DNA of 64,000 nucleotides from Microbaculum sp051390635 (GCF_051390635.1 NZ_JBPODT010000005.1:186001-250000); one strand, 5' to 3'; shown: positions 50,842 through 60,710, counted from the stretch's first letter. Program-made: numbers and translations. Notes: generated by a model from the sequence alone, not told the origin.

Positions 50842-51807
50842 GTGCGCAACATCCTGGTCACCGGCGCGCTCGGCCAGATAGGCAGCGAGCTCGTTCCCGC
50901 GCTGCGGGCCCACTACGGGGCGGAGCGCATCATCGCCACCGACATCCGCATGCTGCAGCCCGGCAACGGCGGATCGGCGGGCCCTTACGAACATGTCGAC
51001 TGCACGCGGCCACACCAGATCCACGAGGTGATGCGCCGCCACGACATCGGCACGATCTATCACATGGCCGCCCTGCTCTCCGCGGTCGCCGAGGACAAGC
51101 CGCAGATCGCCTGGAGCGTCAACATGGGCGGGCTCTACAACGTCCTCGAGGTCGCCCGCCAATACGATTGCGCGGTGTTCTTCCCCAGTTCCATCGGCGC
51201 CTTCGGCCCTTCGACGCCGCGCGATCACACGCCGCAGGTCACCGTCCAGCGCCCGACCACGATGTATGGCCTCACCAAGGTGTCGGGCGAGCTTCTGGCC
51301 GATTACTACGCCCAGCGCTTCGGGGTCGACACGCGGGGCCTGAGGCTGCCCGGCCTGATCTCCTATTCCGCCCCGCCCGGCGGCGGCACCACCGACTATG
51401 CGGTGGAGATCTTCCATCAGGCGATCCGCTACCGCCACTACACCTGCTTTCTGAGCGCCGACACACGGCTCGACATGATGTACATGCCCGACGCCATACG
51501 CGCGATGATCGAGCTGATGCAGGCGGACGCCGCGCGGCTCAATCACCGCAACGCCTACAACGTCACGGCGATGAACCTCACGCCGGCCGAGCTGGCGGCG
51601 GCGATCGAACGACAGATCCCCGGCTTCGTCATCGACTACGATGTCGACCCGGTGCGCCAGGCGATCGCCGAGTCCTGGCCGCGATCGCTCGACGACAGCG
51701 CCGCGCGCGCCGACTGGGGCTGGGCGCCACGCTACGACCTCGACGCCATGTGCGCGGACATGATCGAAAAGCTCGGCGCGCGACTGAAGCCCGCCAGCCG
51801 GGCCTGA
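50842..51807 (+). CDS. L-threonine 3-dehydrogenase, NAD-dependent epimerase/SDR type
   Basis: A 321-aa extended SDR enzyme. NILVTGALGQIGSELVPALR is the NAD-binding turn, the catalytic Ser is in FFPSSIGAFG, and Tyr/Lys are in TMYGLTKVSGELL. It oxidises threonine to 2-amino-3-oxobutyrate. The next gene, 19 nt downstream, encodes the CoA-dependent lyase for that unstable product, which settles the assignment over a sugar epimerase. GTG 50842 is preferred to ATG 50800. Confidence 0.88.
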   Translation: MRNILVTGALGQIGSELVPALRAHYGAERIIATDIRMLQPGNGGSAGPYEHVDCTRPHQIHEVMRRHDIGTIYHMAALLSAVAEDKPQIAWSVNMGGLYNVLEVARQYDCAVFFPSSIGAFGPSTPRDHTPQVTVQRPTTMYGLTKVSGELLADYYAQRFGVDTRGLRLPGLISYSAPPGGGTTDYAVEIFHQAIRYRHYTCFLSADTRLDMMYMPDAIRAMIELMQADAARLNHRNAYNVTAMNLTPAELAAAIERQIPGFVIDYDVDPVRQAIAESWPRSLDDSAARADWGWAPRYDLDAMCADMIEKLGARLKPASRA

Positions 51808-51826
51808 GCGAACCGGGAGACCCGAC

Positions 51827-53053
51827 ATGCCCCATGACCGGCTGCTGGACCTGCTGAACGCGAAGGTGGACGCGCTGACGGCCGCGGGCACGCGCAAGGG
51901 CCTCGAGCGCGTGATCCGCGCGGTCATACCGCCCGCTGACGGGAAGGGTCCGCGCTTCCTGCTGGAAGGCCACGGCGACCGGCCGTTCCTGCGCATGAAC
52001 GCCAACAGCTATCTCGGCCTGTCGTTCACCGCGGATCTGATCGCGGCGGAGGAGCAGGCCGTGCGCGCCTATGGCACCGGGCCGGGCGCGGTGCGCTTCA
52101 TCTCCGGCACCTGGACGCCGCATCTCGCGCTCGAACAACGGCTTGCCGCCTTCCACGGCCGCGAGGCGGCGATGATATTCTCCTCCGCCTATGCCACCGT
52201 GATGGGGCTATTGCCGCAGCTCATCACACCGCAGACGGCGGTGATCAGCGACGCGCTGAACCACAATTGCATCATCAACGCCATCCGGCTTTCCGAGCCG
52301 GGCGAAAAGCGCATCTACGCCCATCTGGCGATGGACGAGCTCGAGCGCCACCTTCGCGAGGCGAGCGGCGCGTGCGGGCGCGCGATCGTCGTCACCGACG
52401 GCATCTTCAGCATGCGCGGCGACCATGCCCCGCTCGACCGGATCATGGCTCTGGCGAAGAAATACGACGGCGACTATCCCGAGAACGTGCTCGTCGTCGT
52501 CGACGATTCCCACGGCATCGGCGCCTTCGGCAAGACCGGCCGCGGCACGGAGGAGGTCACCGCCTCCGGCCCCTGCGACCTGCTGGTCGCCACGCTCGGC
52601 AAGGCGTTCGGCGTCAACGGCGGCTACGTCACCGGCGACCGGACCTTCGTCGACTATCTGCGCGAGACCGCCCCGTTCTACATCTATTCGAACCCGATCA
52701 CGCCCGGCGAGGCGGCGGCCGCCGTCAAGGCCGTCGACATCGTCGACAGCGCGCGCGGGCATGACATGCTTGCCCATCTGCACGCCATGACCCGGCGTTT
52801 CGAGCAGGGGCTCGTCGATCTCGGCTGGGAAACCATCCCCGGCGAGCATCCCGTGGTGCCGCTGATGGTGCGCGACACGCCGAAGACGACGCGGCTTGTG
52901 GCGCACCTGTTCGAGAGCGGCGTGCTGGCGACCGGGCTGGGCTTTCCGGTGGTTCCGAAGGGCGACGAGGAGATCCGCTTCCAGATTTCCGCCGACCATA
53001 CGCCGGCCGACATCGACCAGGCTCTCGCCGCGGTCCGCGCCTTCGCCGGCTAG
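51827..53053 (+). CDS. kbl: 2-amino-3-ketobutyrate CoA ligase (glycine C-acetyltransferase)
   Basis: A 408-aa PLP enzyme of the alpha-oxoamine synthase family. NANSYLGLSFTADLIAAEEQ opens it, VVVDDSHGIGAFGKTGRGTE holds the PLP-binding Asp and His, and the Schiff-base lysine is K259 in ATLGKAFGVNGGY. It splits 2-amino-3-oxobutyrate with CoA to glycine and acetyl-CoA, completing threonine degradation. Some family members make other aminoketones, but the paired threonine dehydrogenase supports Kbl. Confidence 0.9.
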   Translation: MPHDRLLDLLNAKVDALTAAGTRKGLERVIRAVIPPADGKGPRFLLEGHGDRPFLRMNANSYLGLSFTADLIAAEEQAVRAYGTGPGAVRFISGTWTPHLALEQRLAAFHGREAAMIFSSAYATVMGLLPQLITPQTAVISDALNHNCIINAIRLSEPGEKRIYAHLAMDELERHLREASGACGRAIVVTDGIFSMRGDHAPLDRIMALAKKYDGDYPENVLVVVDDSHGIGAFGKTGRGTEEVTASGPCDLLVATLGKAFGVNGGYVTGDRTFVDYLRETAPFYIYSNPITPGEAAAAVKAVDIVDSARGHDMLAHLHAMTRRFEQGLVDLGWETIPGEHPVVPLMVRDTPKTTRLVAHLFESGVLATGLGFPVVPKGDEEIRFQISADHTPADIDQALAAVRAFAG

Positions 53054-53119
53054 CGCGATGGCGGCCCCGCCAGGACACTGGCTTTTCTCGGCGTCGAATG
53101 CGGGGGACCAGCCCGTGTC

Positions 53120-55828
53120 CTACTCGACGCCGGCGCGATACCTGGTCCGCGCGACAAGGCTCAGGCGCAGCTGTTTCTCCACTTCGACGATCGCGAACAG
53201 CATGACGCCCATCGCCACGATCAGCACGCCGTCGGTCAGCGGCACCGCCTCGGTGGCGAAGACCCGCTGCAACGGCCCGATATAGGTGATCGCGAACTGC
53301 GCCACGGTAACCGCGATCACCGTCGCCCAGACCACCGGCGTCGCCCGCACGGCCTTCAACGTCAGCGAGGTGCCGTAGATGTTCCGAATGAAGAAGAGGT
53401 GAAAAATCTCCATGACGACCAGCGTGTTGAGCGCCATCGTCCGGGCCAGATCGACCGAGTAGCCGCGGTCGACGGCGTAGGCGTAGATCCCGAAGACACC
53501 GCCCAGAAACAGCATCGACACGAACACGATGTGCCAGCCCAGCGCGCCGGTCAGCAGCGGTTCGTCGCGTGGCCGCGGCAGCCGACGCATGGTGTTGTCC
53601 TCGGTCGGCTCGAACGCCAGGGCTATGCCCAGTGTGATCGCGGTAATCAGATTGACCCACAGGATCTGGACCGGCGTGATCGGCAGCGTTATGCCGAACA
53701 ATAGCGCCACGACGATGGTCATCGCCTCGCCCGCATTGGTCGGTAGGGTCCAACTGATGACCTTCTTGATGTTATCGTAGACCGTCCGCCCTTCACGCAC
53801 CGCCGCGACGATGGACGCGAAATTGTCGTCGGCGAGCACCAGCTCGGCCGCCTCCTTGGCCGCCTCGCTGCCCTTCCTGCCCATGGCGATGCCGGCGTCG
53901 GCGCGCTTGAGCGCCGGCGCGTCGTTGACGCCGTCCCCCGTCATCGCCACGGTGATACCCTGCGATTGAAGGGCCATCACCAGCCGCAGCTTGTGCTCGG
54001 GATTGGTGCGCGCGAAGATGTCCACCGTGGACACGGCCACGGCCAGTTCCGCGTCGTCCATCATGTCCAGATCCCGGCCGGTGAGCACCTTGCCGGTGTT
54101 TTCCAGACCGATCAGCTTGCCGATCGCCGCGGCGGTTCCGGCATGGTCGCCCGTGATCATCTTGACCCGTATGCCCGCCCGGCGGCACTCGGCGACGGCC
54201 TCGATCGATTCCGCCCGCGGCGGATCGATCAGCCCGACCAGACCCACAAGGACCAGGCCGCCCTCGACGTCGGCGAAATCGATCGCGGTCTGTCCGGCCT
54301 CCACCTGCCGTGTCGCGATGGCGAGCACCCGCTGGCCCTGCGCGGCCATGCTGTCGGCGCGGTCTGTCCAGAAGGCTTCGTCCAGCGGCGCGCCGTCGCC
54401 CGATGCGCCACGCTGCTCGGCGCACATCGCGAGTATTTGCTCCGGCGCGCCCTTGACGAATATGTCGGCGTGGCCCGGATGGTCGTGATGCAGGGTGGCC
54501 ATGAACTTGTGGCGCGAGTCGAAGGGTATTTCGTCCGTGCGCGTGCGCGCCGACAGCTCCTGGCTGACATCGACGCCGACCTTCCCCGCAAGCGCCAGAA
54601 GCGCGCCCTCCATCGGATCGCCTTCGACAGTCCAGAATCCCTCGCGAAGGTGCAGCGACGCGTCGTTGCAGGACGCAGCGGCCCGCGCCAGCTCGTTCAG
54701 ATGCAGATGGTCCAGCCCGTTGACCCGACTATCGGCGAGCAGCACGGCGCCTTCGGGCTCGTACCCTGTCCCCTCGAACGAGAACAGATGGCCGGTCACC
54801 GCCACCGAGGCCACCATCATCTCGTTGCGCGTCAGCGTCCCGGTCTTGTCGGTGCAGATCACCGATACCGAGCCCAGCGTCTCGATCGCCGGCAAGCGGC
54901 GTACGATCGCGTTGCGCCGCGCCATGGCCTGGACACCCACGGCCAGCGTGATCGTCAGGACAGCCGGCAGGCCCTCGGGAATGGCGGCCACCGACAGGCC
55001 AACCACGGCCATGAACATCTCCGAGAATTCGTGGTGATCGACGAAGTAGCCGTAGACGAGCAGGACGGCGGCGATCAGCAGGATCAGGATCGTCAGCCAC
55101 TTCGCGAACACGTTCATCTGGCGCACGAGCGGCGTGGCGAGAACCTCCACCTCCGCCAATAGACCGCTGATGCGCCCGATCTCGGTATGTGCGCCGGTGG
55201 CGACGACGACGCCGCGCCCCTGGCCGCTGGTCACCATCGTTCCGCTATAGGCCATCGAGGAACGATCCCCGAGCGCCGCGTCGCCCGCCACGGGAGCGAT
55301 GGCTTTGTCGACCGGGACGGATTCGCCGGTCAGGATCGATTCCTGCACCTGCAGGCCGTGCGCGCGGATCAGCCTCAGATCGGCGGGAACCTTGTCACCG
55401 GGCTCCAGCAGAACGATGTCGCCGGGCACCAGCTCTTCGGCCTCGATGCTGCGGCGTTCGCCGTCGCGCAGCACGGCCGCGTGGGGCGCGAGCATGCCGC
55501 GGATCGATTCCATCGCTCTCTCCGCCTTGCCCTCCTGGATGAAGCCGATCACCGCGTTTGCGATCACGACGGCGAGAATGACGGCCATATCGGTGAAGTG
55601 CTGCAGGACCGCCGTGATCACGGCGGAGCCGAGCAGAACGTAGATCAGGATATTGTGGAAGTGGGACAGGAACCGCAGGATCGCGGGCCGCCTTGGCGGT
55701 TGCGGAAGCCTGTTGGCGCCATGCGTCTCCAGCCGCTGCGCGGCGTCCGAGGTCGAGAGGCCCGCCGCCGTCGCGCCGAGCGTGTCCAGACAGGCGTCAA
55801 TCTCGGCAGCGTGATAATCCCGCATCAT
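53120..55828 (-). CDS. P2-type cation-transporting ATPase (PacL/SERCA-like)
   Basis: A 902-aa P-type ATPase. The cation N-domain (about 1-70) leads into TM1-2; the actuator loop has QVQESILTGESVPVDKA; TM4 has VAAIPEGLPAVLTITLAVG; the phosphorylation site is ICTDKTGTLTRNEM and the hinge TGDGVNDAPALKRADAGIAM. The TM5-6 region LPTNAGEAMTIVVALLFG has the N and E ligands of P2A pumps. Ca2+ or Mn2+/Na+ efflux is likely. ATG 55828 and 55825 are adjacent; the former is used. Confidence 0.92.
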   Translation of the reverse strand: MMRDYHAAEIDACLDTLGATAAGLSTSDAAQRLETHGANRLPQPPRRPAILRFLSHFHNILIYVLLGSAVITAVLQHFTDMAVILAVVIANAVIGFIQEGKAERAMESIRGMLAPHAAVLRDGERRSIEAEELVPGDIVLLEPGDKVPADLRLIRAHGLQVQESILTGESVPVDKAIAPVAGDAALGDRSSMAYSGTMVTSGQGRGVVVATGAHTEIGRISGLLAEVEVLATPLVRQMNVFAKWLTILILLIAAVLLVYGYFVDHHEFSEMFMAVVGLSVAAIPEGLPAVLTITLAVGVQAMARRNAIVRRLPAIETLGSVSVICTDKTGTLTRNEMMVASVAVTGHLFSFEGTGYEPEGAVLLADSRVNGLDHLHLNELARAAASCNDASLHLREGFWTVEGDPMEGALLALAGKVGVDVSQELSARTRTDEIPFDSRHKFMATLHHDHPGHADIFVKGAPEQILAMCAEQRGASGDGAPLDEAFWTDRADSMAAQGQRVLAIATRQVEAGQTAIDFADVEGGLVLVGLVGLIDPPRAESIEAVAECRRAGIRVKMITGDHAGTAAAIGKLIGLENTGKVLTGRDLDMMDDAELAVAVSTVDIFARTNPEHKLRLVMALQSQGITVAMTGDGVNDAPALKRADAGIAMGRKGSEAAKEAAELVLADDNFASIVAAVREGRTVYDNIKKVISWTLPTNAGEAMTIVVALLFGITLPITPVQILWVNLITAITLGIALAFEPTEDNTMRRLPRPRDEPLLTGALGWHIVFVSMLFLGGVFGIYAYAVDRGYSVDLARTMALNTLVVMEIFHLFFIRNIYGTSLTLKAVRATPVVWATVIAVTVAQFAITYIGPLQRVFATEAVPLTDGVLIVAMGVMLFAIVEVEKQLRLSLVARTRYRAGVE

Positions 55829-56000
55829 GTGGACCGCTTCGCTCCTTGGGCTGTCTGATGGCGTCGCAATGGTCGTGTTCCAGCCTTCCGGGCCAGCCTC
55901 CGTCTTGGGACCAAGCTGTCCGATCGGCAAGGTAAGCTGGCCGCCGCTCCGCCGACAAGCGGGGCTTGGGCCCCGCGCCCGCCGCGCGACAGCGGCGGAC

Positions 56001-56420
56001 TCAGCGGATGACCATCACCGAACAGGTTGCATGGCGGACGATGCGCGCCGCGTTCGATCCAAGCAGATAGGTCGACATCGCGGGGCGGTGAGACCCCATG
56101 ACGATCAGGTCGGCGCCAGCGTCTTCGGCTTCGGCCAGCACTTCGTGATAGACGGCGCCGTCACGCACGATCGCCGAAGCGGCATCGCCAAGGCCGGTCT
56201 CCGTAGCAAGCAGGTTCAGTCGCGTTCTCGCCTCATCGACGACCTGTCCGTGGATTTCGGGCGGAACATACTGCGAAACCGATGGCGGCACCGCGGAGAT
56301 GACCGTCATCAATCGGATCTTGCCGCCGGACTGACGGGCCATGTCGGCGGCGACGTGAACCGCGCGCTGGTACAATTCGGGATCGGACAGGTCGATCGGA
56401 ACCAGGATCAGCTTGAACAT
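56001..56420 (-). CDS. universal stress protein (UspA family)
   Basis: A 139-aa single UspA domain. KLILVPIDLSDPELYQRAVH starts it, and the ATP-binding end DLIVMGSHRPAMSTYLLGSN with ARIVRHATCSVMVIR is close to the G-2x-G-9x-G-S motif, although the first Gly pair is partly replaced by GSHRP. It follows the ATPase promoter region on the same strand, 172 nt upstream of the ATPase gene. No EcfG-type promoter was found in front. Confidence 0.92.
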   Translation of the reverse strand: MFKLILVPIDLSDPELYQRAVHVAADMARQSGGKIRLMTVISAVPPSVSQYVPPEIHGQVVDEARTRLNLLATETGLGDAASAIVRDGAVYHEVLAEAEDAGADLIVMGSHRPAMSTYLLGSNAARIVRHATCSVMVIR

Positions 56421-56474
56421 CGGACGTCGATCTCCTCCCTTTGCGACGTTCGGGAACGGGCCGGACGCCGCCTC

Positions 56475-57032
56475 TCAGTTTGCCATATGCCGGATCTTAT
56501 CAAGATCGAGCGGACCCGCAGCCCCCCATCCCTTCGCCCCGGATGGCACATCCGGCCGGAATTCCTCGTAGAGCCGGTAGGCGTGCTCCGCGAGTTCGGC
56601 GCGGGTCATCGACCCGGCCAGGCACATCATGGCCTCGCGGGCATCGTCCAGGGCATCACCGAACTTGCTCTCCAGGTAGCGCCGAACGCTGTCCGGCTTG
56701 ATCGGCCTGTCCTTGCTGAGGGCTCGAAGCCCGGCATCGGTCTGCGCTACGGGGACGGCCCGCCCCAGAAGATCGACCGACAGGGCTTCGTGTTTCCGCA
56801 GCGATCTGCGCTTTTCCTTGACCTCGTGCGGTGCCGGCTGGAACAGGCCGATCGAGACGCCTTTGGAATAGGCGTTCAGGCCCGCGACCGCACGGCCAAG
56901 CGTCAGCGCTTCGGCGCGATCGAAGCCGAGACATTCGGCAACGACGCCGGCCCACAAGCTGAGAACCGGCGCACGATTGATCTTGAGCCAATGCCGCTCC
57001 TTCTTCGTCTGCGTGCCCTTGGCGGTGGTCAT
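56475..57032 (-). CDS. conserved hypothetical protein
   Basis: A 185-aa soluble protein that I cannot assign. The segment LKINRAPVLSLWAGVVAECL followed by GFDRAEALTLGRAVAGLNAY has the look of a conserved family found in several soil bacteria. A basic stretch (VKEKRRSLRK) and a C-terminal RPDVPSGAKGWGAAG are visible. No membrane segments or catalytic motif. It is upstream of uspA on the same strand, with a 54-nt gap. Confidence 0.65.
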   Translation of the reverse strand: MTTAKGTQTKKERHWLKINRAPVLSLWAGVVAECLGFDRAEALTLGRAVAGLNAYSKGVSIGLFQPAPHEVKEKRRSLRKHEALSVDLLGRAVPVAQTDAGLRALSKDRPIKPDSVRRYLESKFGDALDDAREAMMCLAGSMTRAELAEHAYRLYEEFRPDVPSGAKGWGAAGPLDLDKIRHMAN

Positions 57033-57184
57033 GATCAGCGTATCCGACGCCTGGCGCCTGCGGTCTTCTTGCGCTCCGTGGACGGGCCGACATATTTTAC
57101 TAGCCGGCGTACATTCAACACTGAGATGAATCGCCCGGAAGATATCGCGAAACCGACGAGGGACGGATCAGTGCCTCCCTGGAA

Positions 57185-57204
57185 GTTAAACTTAACAGTT
57201 AAAC
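57185..57204. promoter_or_regulatory. GTTAAAC repeats upstream of the LuxR-type regulator
   Basis: GTTAAAC occurs at 57185-57191 and 57198-57204, with TTAAC between giving the palindrome GTTAA-2-TTAAC (57185-57196). It is an AT-rich island about 130 nt before ATG 57331, in the 298-nt divergent gap. It may be an operator; the rest of the gap shows no gene. Confidence 0.45.
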
Positions 57205-57330
57205 ATTTCACGGAATTCGATTAGTCGTCTTCGCAACAATAGTGCTAGTCGTTCGGTGAGGCCGCCAATTGGTTTCGGTTCACGTTCAACAAAAGTGGGA
57301 ACCGATCGTCGTAAGAGCGGAGAGGAAATT

Positions 57331-58074
57331 ATGAACGTCAGTAACGACGACCACCTAAAGGATACCGGCCTTAGCGATAAGGCCGAAAGTGATGTCCGCG
57401 TTGCAGCGCCGGTTCTGTTTGTGGAACCCAGAACGCTGCTGCGTCAGTGTTTCGAAGAATGCTTTCGCCTTTCGGCGGCTGCGGCGAGGATTGTGGCGAT
57501 CCCCGATATCACCGAATGGATCCGCATGGCCGACGACCAGCCGCCGCCCAGCGCCGTGTTTCTCTATGTTCCCGTCTCGGCCAATGTGCGTTCGGAAATC
57601 GAAAACGTGACCGAGGTGTTTTCGGGCCGGGGCTCCGTTCCGCCGATCATCATCGTCGCTGACAATGAAGATCCGGCGCACGTTCTCGATGCTCTCGATG
57701 TCGGCGCCAAGGGATACCTTCCCTCCAGCGTATCGCTCGAGGTGGCAGTCGAGGCCTTGCACCTGGTGTTGGCAGGCGGGACCTATGTCCCCGCGAGCGC
57801 CCTGATCGCGTCGCGGCACATGGCGAAGGACGCGGCCGAAGCGGCCGAACGCTCTCCGCATTCGTTCTTCACCGACCGGCAGCACGCGGTCATCGAGAAG
57901 CTGCGCGAAGGCAAGCCGAACAAGATCATCGCCTATGAGCTGAACATGCGGGAAAGCACGGTCAAGGTGCATATCCGCAATCTCATGCGGAAGCTGAACG
58001 CGACCAACCGCACCCAGGTGGCCTACCTTTACCAGGCCATGCTGACCGAGAAGTCGACCGGCGTCGGCAACTAG
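57331..58074 (+). CDS. NarL/LuxR-type regulator with degenerate receiver
   Basis: A 247-aa two-domain protein. The N-terminal part (about 25-150) has a CheY-like layout (PVLFVEPRTLLRQCFEECF, then PPIIIVADNEDPAHVLDALD and VGAKGYLPSSVSLEVAVEAL), but the acidic pocket, the phospho-Asp (SAVFLYVPVS) and the Lys (GYLPSS) are all replaced, so phosphorylation is unlikely. The C-terminal HTH is FTDRQHAVIEKLREGKPNKI and STVKVHIRNLMRKLNATNRT. ATG 57331 follows AGAGGAAATT. Confidence 0.85.
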   Translation: MNVSNDDHLKDTGLSDKAESDVRVAAPVLFVEPRTLLRQCFEECFRLSAAAARIVAIPDITEWIRMADDQPPPSAVFLYVPVSANVRSEIENVTEVFSGRGSVPPIIIVADNEDPAHVLDALDVGAKGYLPSSVSLEVAVEALHLVLAGGTYVPASALIASRHMAKDAAEAAERSPHSFFTDRQHAVIEKLREGKPNKIIAYELNMRESTVKVHIRNLMRKLNATNRTQVAYLYQAMLTEKSTGVGN

Positions 58075-58100
58075 GTCACATCGTCAAAGCCGCGACATTC

Positions 58101-58141
58101 AGGCGGCGGGACATGCCTTGCTTAGGCAGGTCCCGCCGCCT
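58101..58141 (+). terminator. stem-loop terminator after the LuxR-type gene
   Basis: A 12-bp outer stem AGGCGGCGGGAC (58101-58112) with 58130-58141, and an inner GCCT/AGGC pairing, 27 nt after the stop. Confidence 0.7.
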
Positions 58142-58463
58142 TGATCTTGAAAGGGTTCCGGCGGCGCAAGGCGACGAAAGGCGCGATCGCGTTGTCTGCC
58201 GCGGGAACGTCGCGCCCGATTGGAGCAAACAACGCGCCCGCACCCGGCAGAAAACAGACCGCGGCCCAAGGCAGCTCCCGAATATCGCGCAGTAGCCGAC
58301 GAAACTTGTCAGCAAGGCCGGAAATATCCGGACAGCCTTTGCCTTCGCCGCATGAAGCGACCAACCGCCGGTCGGTTGACAGCCTTGTCGCGGCTCGCTT
58401 AGTTCCCGATCCGGACCGGGCATTGGCACGTCTGACAAGCCGTCACGAGACAGCTCTACGACA
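58142..58463. other. 322-nt gap between two LuxR-type genes
   Basis: No supported gene. A minus-strand frame at 58122-58364 (80 codons) overlaps the terminator hairpin and shows no family. It should hold the promoter of the gene at 58464; no EcfG-type match was found. Confidence 0.5.
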
Positions 58464-59147
58464 ATGGATATTATCTCCGCCAAGAATTACATACTCGACA
58501 CGGCCCGCCTCATCGTGCCGGCCGAGCGTATTGTATTGTACGAGGTCGATGATCGCCTTCAGCCCTTCGGCCACATAAGCAGCGCCACGAACGAGTACTG
58601 GGGCGGGCTCTACTCGAAGTTTGTCGCGCTCGACCCGTACCATCCGCGGTACTTCGCCCGACTGAACGAAAGCGTCTTCGGAACGACTCCCGGCTTCGGC
58701 GTCGATGCGGAAAGCCAGGAGTATGTGGACGGTTTCCGCAAGGTTCTGGGCATCAAGCACAAGGCCGAGGTGTTCCTGCGCGATGCCGAAGGCAGCATCC
58801 GCGCCGGCCTGCGCTACGTCCGGCTGAACGGAGAGCGGGAATTCACGGCCGAGGAGATGGCCCGCCTGTCGAAGATGCAGCCGATGTTCGCCAACCTGTG
58901 GTGCACGGCGCTCGTGCACAACAAGGAAGGACAGATCCTCACGGGCCTGACTGTACGCGAACGCGAGGTCCTCGATCTTCTGCTGTCCGGCTATCCCAAC
59001 CAGGACATCTCGCGCCTGCTGGCAATCGCCCTGCCCACGGTCAAGAACCACGTGAAGGCGATCCTCGCCAAGACCGGCTATGCGAACCGGTCCGAGCTTC
59101 TGTCCGCGCTCTATCGGGCGGGCCATGTCCTGCGCGAACCGCGGTGA
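58464..59147 (+). CDS. LuxR-type transcriptional regulator with GAF-like N-terminus
   Basis: A 227-aa protein. The N-terminal 150 residues (IISAKNYILDTARLIVPAER, LDPYHPRYFARLN) resemble a GAF/PAS-like sensor and lack receiver or autoinducer-binding signatures I can recognise. The HTH at about 158-220 is LTVREREVLDLLLSGYPNQD, then LPTVKNHVKAILAKTGYANR. It may control the downstream minus-strand ThDP/aldehyde dehydrogenase operon, but only position suggests this. Confidence 0.85.
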   Translation: MDIISAKNYILDTARLIVPAERIVLYEVDDRLQPFGHISSATNEYWGGLYSKFVALDPYHPRYFARLNESVFGTTPGFGVDAESQEYVDGFRKVLGIKHKAEVFLRDAEGSIRAGLRYVRLNGEREFTAEEMARLSKMQPMFANLWCTALVHNKEGQILTGLTVREREVLDLLLSGYPNQDISRLLAIALPTVKNHVKAILAKTGYANRSELLSALYRAGHVLREPR

Positions 59148-59248
59148 AGGCTGAAGGCCGCGATCCGGCCTCCTGATCTACGGGCGCCCGATCGACGGGA
59201 CGCCCCTTGCGCGATCATAGGCGGACGCCAGGAGACGGCCGCCCGGTC

Positions 59249-60691
59249 TCAATCCAGTTCGTACTGCGCCTTCTTCAGCGCGATCGCCTGGCATATCGTC
59301 TCGTGGGCCTGCGGCGAATAGGGCGGCCTGCCGCGCGCCAGGGCCGCGTCCGGCGCTTTCTGGTGCAGGACAGTCTTGCGGTTGCTGAAGGTGACGAACC
59401 CGGCCCTGCCGCGATATCGCCCCATGCCGCTCTTGCCGACTCCGCCGAACGGCAGCGCCTCGTAGACGAGCTGGCATCTGACGTCGTTGATGACCACGCT
59501 TCCGGTCTGGATCGCGGCCGCGACGCGAGCCGCCTCCGCCTCGTCCTCGCCGAAATAATAGGCGGACAGGGGGTGTTCGCCGGACGCCACCTTCGCCAGC
59601 GCCAGATCGACGGTCTCGTAGCCGACGATGGGCAGCACGGGCCCGAAAATCTCCTCCTGCATCACCGCCATGTCGTCGCTGACACCGGTGACCAGCACGA
59701 AGGGAAAGCGTCCTTCGGCGGGAAGGTCATCGAGCGTCATGTCGGCAGGAATGAAATCGAGGCGCGCGCCCATTTGCAGGGCCCCGTGCAGGAGCGCCGT
59801 CATGCGCGCATTGGCGCGCCGGTCGATCAGGCTGGTGTAGTCGACATTCTGCATCATCTGCGGGAAGATTTCTTCGGCCGCGCGCCGGCATTCGCCGACC
59901 AGGGCCTCGACCTTGCCCGCGGGCGCCAGCACGTAGTCCGGCGACACGCAGACCTGGCCGGCAGAGGCCAGCTTGCCCGCCACGAGTCTGTCGGCGACAG
60001 TCCGCAGGTCCGCGCTCTCGCCGATGATGACGGGGCTCTTGCCGCCGAGCTCCAGCGTGACCGGAACCAGGTTCTCCGCTGCCGCGCGCATGACCTTGCG
60101 GCCCGTCGCCGTCGAGCCGGTGAACAGCAGGTGGTCGAAGGGCTGGCTGGAGAACGTGGCCGCCACGGTGGCGTCCCCGTTGATCACGGCGAGTTCCGAG
60201 CGGTCGAAATAGCGCGATATCGCGCGCGCGAAGGCCTCTCCCGTCGCAGGCGCCAGTTCCGACATCTTCAGCATGACGCGATTGCCGGCGGCCAGGCCGC
60301 CCATCGCGGCCAGACAGCCCATCAGCACGGGCCCGTTCCACGGGATGATGGCACCGAGCACACCCAACGGCTGGTAGTGCACTTCGGCGAAGGTGCCGTG
60401 CGCCTCGACCTCGGACGGCAACAGTACCCGTTCCGCCTTCATCCAGCCTTCGAGGTTGTCGAGGTGATATTCGATCGCCGCGACGCTGCCAAGGATGTCG
60501 CCGGCCCGTGTCGCGAAGGGCGAGCGGTTGGTGAAATCGGCCTGCAGAGCCTCCACGAGCTCCGCTTCGGAGACGAGCACCGCGCGGGAAAGCCGCGTCA
60601 GGCGATCGCGCCGGGATTCCAGAGAGGCGAACCCCTCCGCCCGGAAGGCCGCGCGCTGCTCGGCCAGGATGTCTTCGATGGTCACGCTCAT
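59249..60691 (-). CDS. aldehyde dehydrogenase, coniferyl-aldehyde dehydrogenase-like
   Basis: A 480-aa NAD(P)-dependent aldehyde dehydrogenase. The general base is in TLELGGKSPVIIGE, the nucleophile in SAGQVCVSPDYVLAPAG, and QEEIFGPVLPIVGYE follows. The C-terminal form without a long tail, and GQ-C-V-x-PDYVL, fit the coniferyl-aldehyde and class 3-like group. It lies 19 nt after the ThDP enzyme gene, so it could oxidise the aldehyde that a 2-oxoacid decarboxylase would release. ATG 60691 begins SVTIEDILAEQ. Confidence 0.9.
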   Translation of the reverse strand: MSVTIEDILAEQRAAFRAEGFASLESRRDRLTRLSRAVLVSEAELVEALQADFTNRSPFATRAGDILGSVAAIEYHLDNLEGWMKAERVLLPSEVEAHGTFAEVHYQPLGVLGAIIPWNGPVLMGCLAAMGGLAAGNRVMLKMSELAPATGEAFARAISRYFDRSELAVINGDATVAATFSSQPFDHLLFTGSTATGRKVMRAAAENLVPVTLELGGKSPVIIGESADLRTVADRLVAGKLASAGQVCVSPDYVLAPAGKVEALVGECRRAAEEIFPQMMQNVDYTSLIDRRANARMTALLHGALQMGARLDFIPADMTLDDLPAEGRFPFVLVTGVSDDMAVMQEEIFGPVLPIVGYETVDLALAKVASGEHPLSAYYFGEDEAEAARVAAAIQTGSVVINDVRCQLVYEALPFGGVGKSGMGRYRGRAGFVTFSNRKTVLHQKAPDAALARGRPPYSPQAHETICQAIALKKAQYELD

Positions 60692-60710
60692 CTCCTGCCC
60701 CTGCACGGCG

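Noticed and set aside
58122..58364. 80-codon minus-strand frame between the LuxR-type genes
   Set aside because: It overlaps the terminator hairpin of the upstream gene and shows no conserved feature.
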